64,000 nt of DNA from Rhizobium sp. RU33A (GTDB lineage: Bacteria > Pseudomonadota > Alphaproteobacteria > Rhizobiales > Rhizobiaceae). The notes beneath the pieces were generated by a model that made no database searches, was not told where the DNA came from, and was given only the letters and a program-made list of their open reading frames with translations. The stretch is taken from assembly GCF_900156055.1 (NCBI RefSeq), contig NZ_FTMQ01000002.1, positions 372,001-436,000 on the forward strand. Direction: 5' to 3'. Shown here one piece after another: positions 60,789-64,000 of the stretch. A program made the position numbers and the translations under genes. Each line of letters starts with the position of its first letter. The stretch's first letter is position 1.

Positions 60789-61517
60789 TTACATGGCCTT
60801 GAGGTTCACCGCTTTCAGGGCCTCTTCCTTGCGCTCGCTGTAGCGATCGGTGAGGTAGTCGGAGATGTCGCGGGTGAGAAGCGTGAACTTCACCAGTTCC
60901 TCACAGACGTCGACGACGCGCTCGTAATAGGTCGAGGGCTTCATCCGGCCTTCGCCGTCGAATTCCTGATATGCCTTGGCAACCGAGGACTGGTTGGGGA
61001 TGGTGATCATCCGCATCCAGCGGCCGAGCAGGCGCATGGCGTTGACCGCGTTGAACGACTGCGAGCCGCCGGAGACCTGCATGACGGCGAGCGTCTTGCC
61101 CTGGGTCGGGCGGACGGCACCGACGGACAAGGGAATCCAGTCGATCTGCGCCTTCATGATGCCGGTCAGCGTGCCGTGACGCTCGGGGCTCACCCAGACC
61201 TGGCCTTCGGACCACGCGGAGAGGTCACGCAGTTCCTGCACCTTGGGATGGCTCACCGGTGCATCGTCGGGCAGCGGCAGGCCTGAGGGATCGAACACCT
61301 TCACCTCGGCACCGAAATGCTCTAGCAGGCGCTTGGCCTCCATTGCCAGCAGGCGGCTGAAGGACACCTGACGCAGAGACCCATAGAGAATCAGGATGCG
61401 CGGCTTGTGGGTCGAGAAGGGGCGGCGCAGCGCCTCCAGATCCGGCATGCGCAGGTGATCGAGATCGGCGGCGGGCAGGTCTATTTTTGCATCAGACAAT
61501 GCGCTTGCCCTCCGCAT
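60789..61517 (-). CDS. arsH: ArsH, NADPH-dependent FMN reductase/organoarsenical oxidase
   Basis: A 242-residue flavoprotein of the ArsH family. The FMN phosphate loop is [17 protein letters not shown] (about residues 39-55), with [20 protein letters not shown] and [20 protein letters not shown] as the other flavodoxin-like motifs. ArsH proteins oxidise trivalent organoarsenicals and reduce quinones. The start overlaps arsC by 26 bases, so the genes are coupled. It is the last gene of the ars cluster. Confidence 0.95.
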   Translation of the reverse strand: MRRASALSDAKIDLPAADLDHLRMPDLEALRRPFSTHKPRILILYGSLRQVSFSRLLAMEAKRLLEHFGAEVKVFDPSGLPLPDDAPVSHPKVQELRDLSAWSEGQVWVSPERHGTLTGIMKAQIDWIPLSVGAVRPTQGKTLAVMQVSGGSQSFNAVNAMRLLGRWMRMITIPNQSSVAKAYQEFDGEGRMKPSTYYERVVDVCEELVKFTLLTRDISDYLTDRYSERKEEALKAVNLKAM

Positions 61518-61917
61518 CGAGCACGGCTTCGCCGTCTTCCTTGACGAAGGCAGAGGTGAAGGCGTCGGCGGGGAGGATGTCGAGCACGACTTCCGACGGG
61601 CGGCAGAGGCGCGTGCCCATCTCGGTGACGACGAGGGGGCGGTTGATCAGTATGGGGGTCGTGATCATCGCGTCGAGCAGCTGGTCGTCCGTGAGCGCGG
61701 GATCTGCAAGGCTGAGTTCCTCAAAGGGCGTACCTTTTTCGCGGATCGCCTCGCGCACCGAAAGGCCGGAATCGGCGATCATCTTCGCCAGATCTTCCTT
61801 GCTCGGCGGGGTCTTCAAGTATTCGATGACCACTGGTTCGATGCCCGCATGGCGGATGATTTCAAGCGTGTTGCGCGAGGTGCCACAGGCAGGGTTGTGA
61901 TAAATGGTGACGGTCAT
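61492..61917 (-). CDS. arsC: Arsenate reductase, glutaredoxin-coupled ArsC
   Basis: A 141-residue reductase of the E. coli plasmid type, converting arsenate to arsenite with glutathione/glutaredoxin. The catalytic Cys11 is in [15 protein letters not shown]; the arginines that hold arsenate appear in [15 protein letters not shown] and [18 protein letters not shown] segments. It starts four bases inside aqpS and overlaps arsH. The cluster also has a second, unrelated ArsC. Confidence 0.95.
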   Translation of the reverse strand: MTVTIYHNPACGTSRNTLEIIRHAGIEPVVIEYLKTPPSKEDLAKMIADSGLSVREAIREKGTPFEELSLADPALTDDQLLDAMITTPILINRPLVVTEMGTRLCRPSEVVLDILPADAFTSAFVKEDGEAVLDAEGKRIV

Positions 61918-62615
61918 GGACGTTCCGTTCCTTCGGGTATGATCGGGGGGATTTTGTTGCGGCTATCGGCAAAGAGCCAGGCGGCGATCGTGGCCGCGAT
62001 CAGGGCGCCGGCAATCTGCGCGAAAATGAAGCCGGCGAGGTCGATCGGGCGGATGCCGGCGAAAGTATTGGTCAGGCTGCGGGCGATCGCGACGGCCGGA
62101 TTGGCGAAGGACGTCGAGGCCGTGAACCAGTAGGCGGCCGTGATGTAGAGGCCGACCAGCATCGGGATGGCGTCCGTCTTGAAGCGCAGCCCGCCGAGGA
62201 TGGTGAGGAGCAGGCCGAAGGTCGCGACGGCTTCGGCTGTCCACTGCGCCGAGCCCGTGCGAACCGTCTCCGAGACCTGGAAGACGGGCAAGTCGAACAT
62301 CACATGGGCGATGAGCGTGCCGGCGATGCCGCCGAGGATCTGGGCGAGCATGTAAGGCAGAATGGCGGAGGCCTCCAGCTCCTTGCGCAGGGCAAAGACC
62401 ATCGTAACCACCGGGTTGAAGTGGGCCCCGGAGATCGGACCCAGGATCGTGATCAGCACGAAGAGGATGGCGCCGGTCGGGATCGTGTTACCGAGCAGGG
62501 AGACGGCGACATCGTCTGAAAGCCGGTCCGCCATAATGCCGGAACCGACGACGGTTGCGACCAGCATGGCGGTGCCAAGCGCCTCGGCGGTGAGGCGGCG
62601 TGAAAGATCGGCCAT
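61914..62615 (-). CDS. aqpS: Aquaglyceroporin-like arsenite channel (AqpS type)
   Basis: A 233-residue MIP-family channel. The two NPA-type boxes are in GAHFNPVVTMVFAL (NPV variant, about residues 62-75) and SFANPAVAIARSL (about 172-184), and six helices are present. In Sinorhizobium meliloti such a channel in the ars operon lets arsenite made by ArsC flow out down its gradient, in place of the ArsB pump; no arsB or acr3 is present here, which supports the same role. Confidence 0.92.
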   Translation of the reverse strand: MADLSRRLTAEALGTAMLVATVVGSGIMADRLSDDVAVSLLGNTIPTGAILFVLITILGPISGAHFNPVVTMVFALRKELEASAILPYMLAQILGGIAGTLIAHVMFDLPVFQVSETVRTGSAQWTAEAVATFGLLLTILGGLRFKTDAIPMLVGLYITAAYWFTASTSFANPAVAIARSLTNTFAGIRPIDLAGFIFAQIAGALIAATIAAWLFADSRNKIPPIIPEGTERP

Positions 62616-62620
62616 GGTCT

Positions 62621-63130
62621 TCAGCCGGCCGTCTGAGTGCTGCTGCCGATCTCGTTCAGCCGTTTCTGCAGCGAGAGCTTGTCGAGGCTCGCCATCGGCA
62701 GGCTGACGAAGATCGAGATGCGGTGATTGAGCATGCGATAGGCTTCGGCAAAGGCGAAATGCTTCTCGCTATCGGTGCCTTCGGCAGCGGCCGGATCGGG
62801 CACGCCCCAATGGGCGGTCATCGGTTGGCCAGGCCAGACGGGGCAGGCTTCGGCGGCAGCGTTGTCGCAGACGGTGAAGACGAAATCGAGTTCAGGGGCA
62901 CCGGGGACTGCAAACTCGTCCCAGTTCTTTGAGCGGGCGAAGCTGGTGTCGTAGTTCACGCCCTTAAGCAGTTGCAGCGTGTAGGGATGAACCTCACCCT
63001 TGGGCTGGGAGCCGGCGGAATAGGCCCTGAACTTGCCCTGACCGAGCCGGTTCAGCAGCGCTTCCGCGATGATCGAGCGGGCGGAATTGCCGGTGCAAAG
63101 GAAGAGCACGTTGTAGATCTTGTCGGACAT
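62621..63130 (-). CDS. Arsenate reductase, low-molecular-weight phosphatase type
   Basis: A 169-residue protein with the LMW-PTP signature VLFLCTGNSARSIIAEALL, in which Cys12 and Arg18 form the phosphate loop, and SAGSQPKGEVHPY. The FVFTVCDNAAAEACPVWPGQP segment carries the Cys pair used by thioredoxin-coupled ArsC (Cys and Asp in the conserved CD). It could reduce arsenate, or dephosphorylate a protein; its place between arsR and aqpS favours arsenate reductase. Confidence 0.88.
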   Translation of the reverse strand: MSDKIYNVLFLCTGNSARSIIAEALLNRLGQGKFRAYSAGSQPKGEVHPYTLQLLKGVNYDTSFARSKNWDEFAVPGAPELDFVFTVCDNAAAEACPVWPGQPMTAHWGVPDPAAAEGTDSEKHFAFAEAYRMLNHRISIFVSLPMASLDKLSLQKRLNEIGSSTQTAG

Positions 63131-63140
63131 GGCCGGTCTC

Positions 63141-63500
63141 TCAGTTGGGGCGGGTGACTTCGAGGGTGGGTGAACAGCAGGCGAGATCGTCGATCAGCGG
63201 CTGGCAGAGGCTGGCATTGCCGCCGCAGCAATCCTTGAGCAGGTAAAGGGCGACGGCGCGGAAGCGATCGAGATCGGCGCGGTAGATAATCGAGCGGCTC
63301 TGGCGTTCGCCCGTGACAAGGCCGGCCTGCGAGAGTGTCGACAGATGCGCCGACATAGTGTTCTGCGGCACACCGATCAGGCGCGCGAGCTCGCCGGCGG
63401 GAACGCCATCGGGTTCATGCGCCACCAGCAGGCGGAAGGTCTGCAGGCGGGTCGGTTGAGCCAGGGCGGCGAGGGCCGCAATCGTCGATCTTTCATCCAT
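63141..63500 (-). CDS. arsR: ArsR-family arsenite-responsive repressor
   Basis: A 119-residue winged-helix repressor that leaves its operator on binding arsenite. The recognition helix is LIGVPQNTMSAHLSTLSQAG (about residues 41-60), followed by the wing (VTGERQSRSIIYRAD). Cys residues that could bind As(III) lie in KDCCGGNASLC and LACCSP, toward the C-terminus, not in the classical ELCVCDL position of E. coli ArsR. A perfect palindrome overlaps its promoter at 63501-63520. It heads the ars cluster. Confidence 0.93.
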   Translation of the reverse strand: MDERSTIAALAALAQPTRLQTFRLLVAHEPDGVPAGELARLIGVPQNTMSAHLSTLSQAGLVTGERQSRSIIYRADLDRFRAVALYLLKDCCGGNASLCQPLIDDLACCSPTLEVTRPN

Positions 63501-63520
63501 ATATCCAGAATAGTGGATAT
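63501..63520. promoter_or_regulatory. ArsR operator palindrome
   Basis: ATATCCA, GAATAG, TGGATAT: perfect seven-base arms with a six-base spacer, starting at the base next to the arsR start codon. Position and symmetry fit autorepression of the ars cluster; the site is close enough to overlap the ribosome-binding region. Confidence 0.65.
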
Positions 63521-63555
63521 GATTGTGAAGTCAATTGGGGTCATGCCGTAGGCAA

Positions 63556-63585
63556 AGAAAAACCCCGGTGTCGAAGACGCCGGGG
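63556..63585 (-). terminator. Terminator of pgm
   Basis: Read on the minus strand, CCCCGGCGTC, loop TTC, GACACCGGGG (one mismatch) is followed by TTTTTC. It separates pgm from the ars cluster. Confidence 0.8.
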
Positions 63586-63616
63586 CTCTAATGCGTGAGC
63601 GAAGGTCTCTAGGGGA

Positions 63617-64000
<384 letters not shown>

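Overview
The window is GC-rich chromosomal DNA from an alphaproteobacterium, most likely a member of the Rhizobiaceae (Agrobacterium/Rhizobium/Ciceribacter type). Support comes from gene content read directly: xylose isomerase, a heterotetrameric sarcosine oxidase operon, Omp25/RopB-like and OmpW porins, a structured leader in front of an ornithine/lysine decarboxylase that fits the alphaproteobacterial speF RNA motif, a NodN-like MaoC protein, glgX and pgm, an arsR-aqpS type arsenic cluster, and typical rhizobial intergenic palindromes. Genus and species cannot be fixed from this sequence alone. No rRNA, tRNA, CRISPR array, prophage or insertion sequence was recognised.

Layout. 1-11.3 kb is sugar catabolism: the 3' end of xylA, a greA paralogue, then a LacI regulator divergent from a ribose-type ABC importer (ATPase, permease, binding protein), a TIM-barrel sugar isomerase/epimerase, a Gfo/Idh/MocA dehydrogenase and a GH1 beta-glucosidase. 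The set resembles pathways that import a glycoside, oxidise it and cleave it. 11.4-16.3 kb holds an HxlR regulator/nitroreductase divergent pair, a CHASE4-GGDEF-EAL protein, a small membrane protein and the tRNA hydroxylase TrhO. 16.4-21.1 kb is a tightly overlapped peptide/nickel-type ABC operon. 21.1-32.4 kb mixes CYTH and CHAD proteins, KDPG aldolase, a DUF533 protein, two GNATs, a NicO/DUF1007 metal export pair, a LysR regulator, the speF-like RNA plus decarboxylase, and two outer-membrane barrels.

32.5-45.6 kb has a chemoreceptor, a WD40 protein with a His-rich COG0523 GTPase, a VapBC-like module whose toxin carries a one-base frameshift, a creatininase-family amidohydrolase, MarR and LacI regulators with a 2-hydroxyacid dehydrogenase, and a TRAP transporter whose binding protein converges on its membrane subunits. 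45.9-51.0 kb has a membrane PAS-degenerate GGDEF-EAL protein followed by a FeeM-like N-acyl amino acid synthase, cytochrome aa3 subunit IV, a TPR lipoprotein and rpsU. 51.2-56.4 kb is soxBDAG, followed by a ParDE-like pair, DUF2332 and a NodN-like protein. 58.7-64 kb contains glgX and the end of pgm, separated by a five-gene arsenic resistance cluster (arsR, LMW-type arsC, aqpS, glutaredoxin-type arsC, arsH).

The most interesting items are the ars cluster lying inside what is usually a contiguous pgm-glgX pair, the pseudoknotted decarboxylase leader with a small Arg-rich ORF, the c-di-GMP phosphodiesterase next to an N-acyl amino acid synthase, the VapC frameshift, and several strong palindromic operators. 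I found no clear, wholly undescribed multi-gene system; the glycoside cluster and the c-di-GMP/N-acyl pair are the best candidates for new biology.
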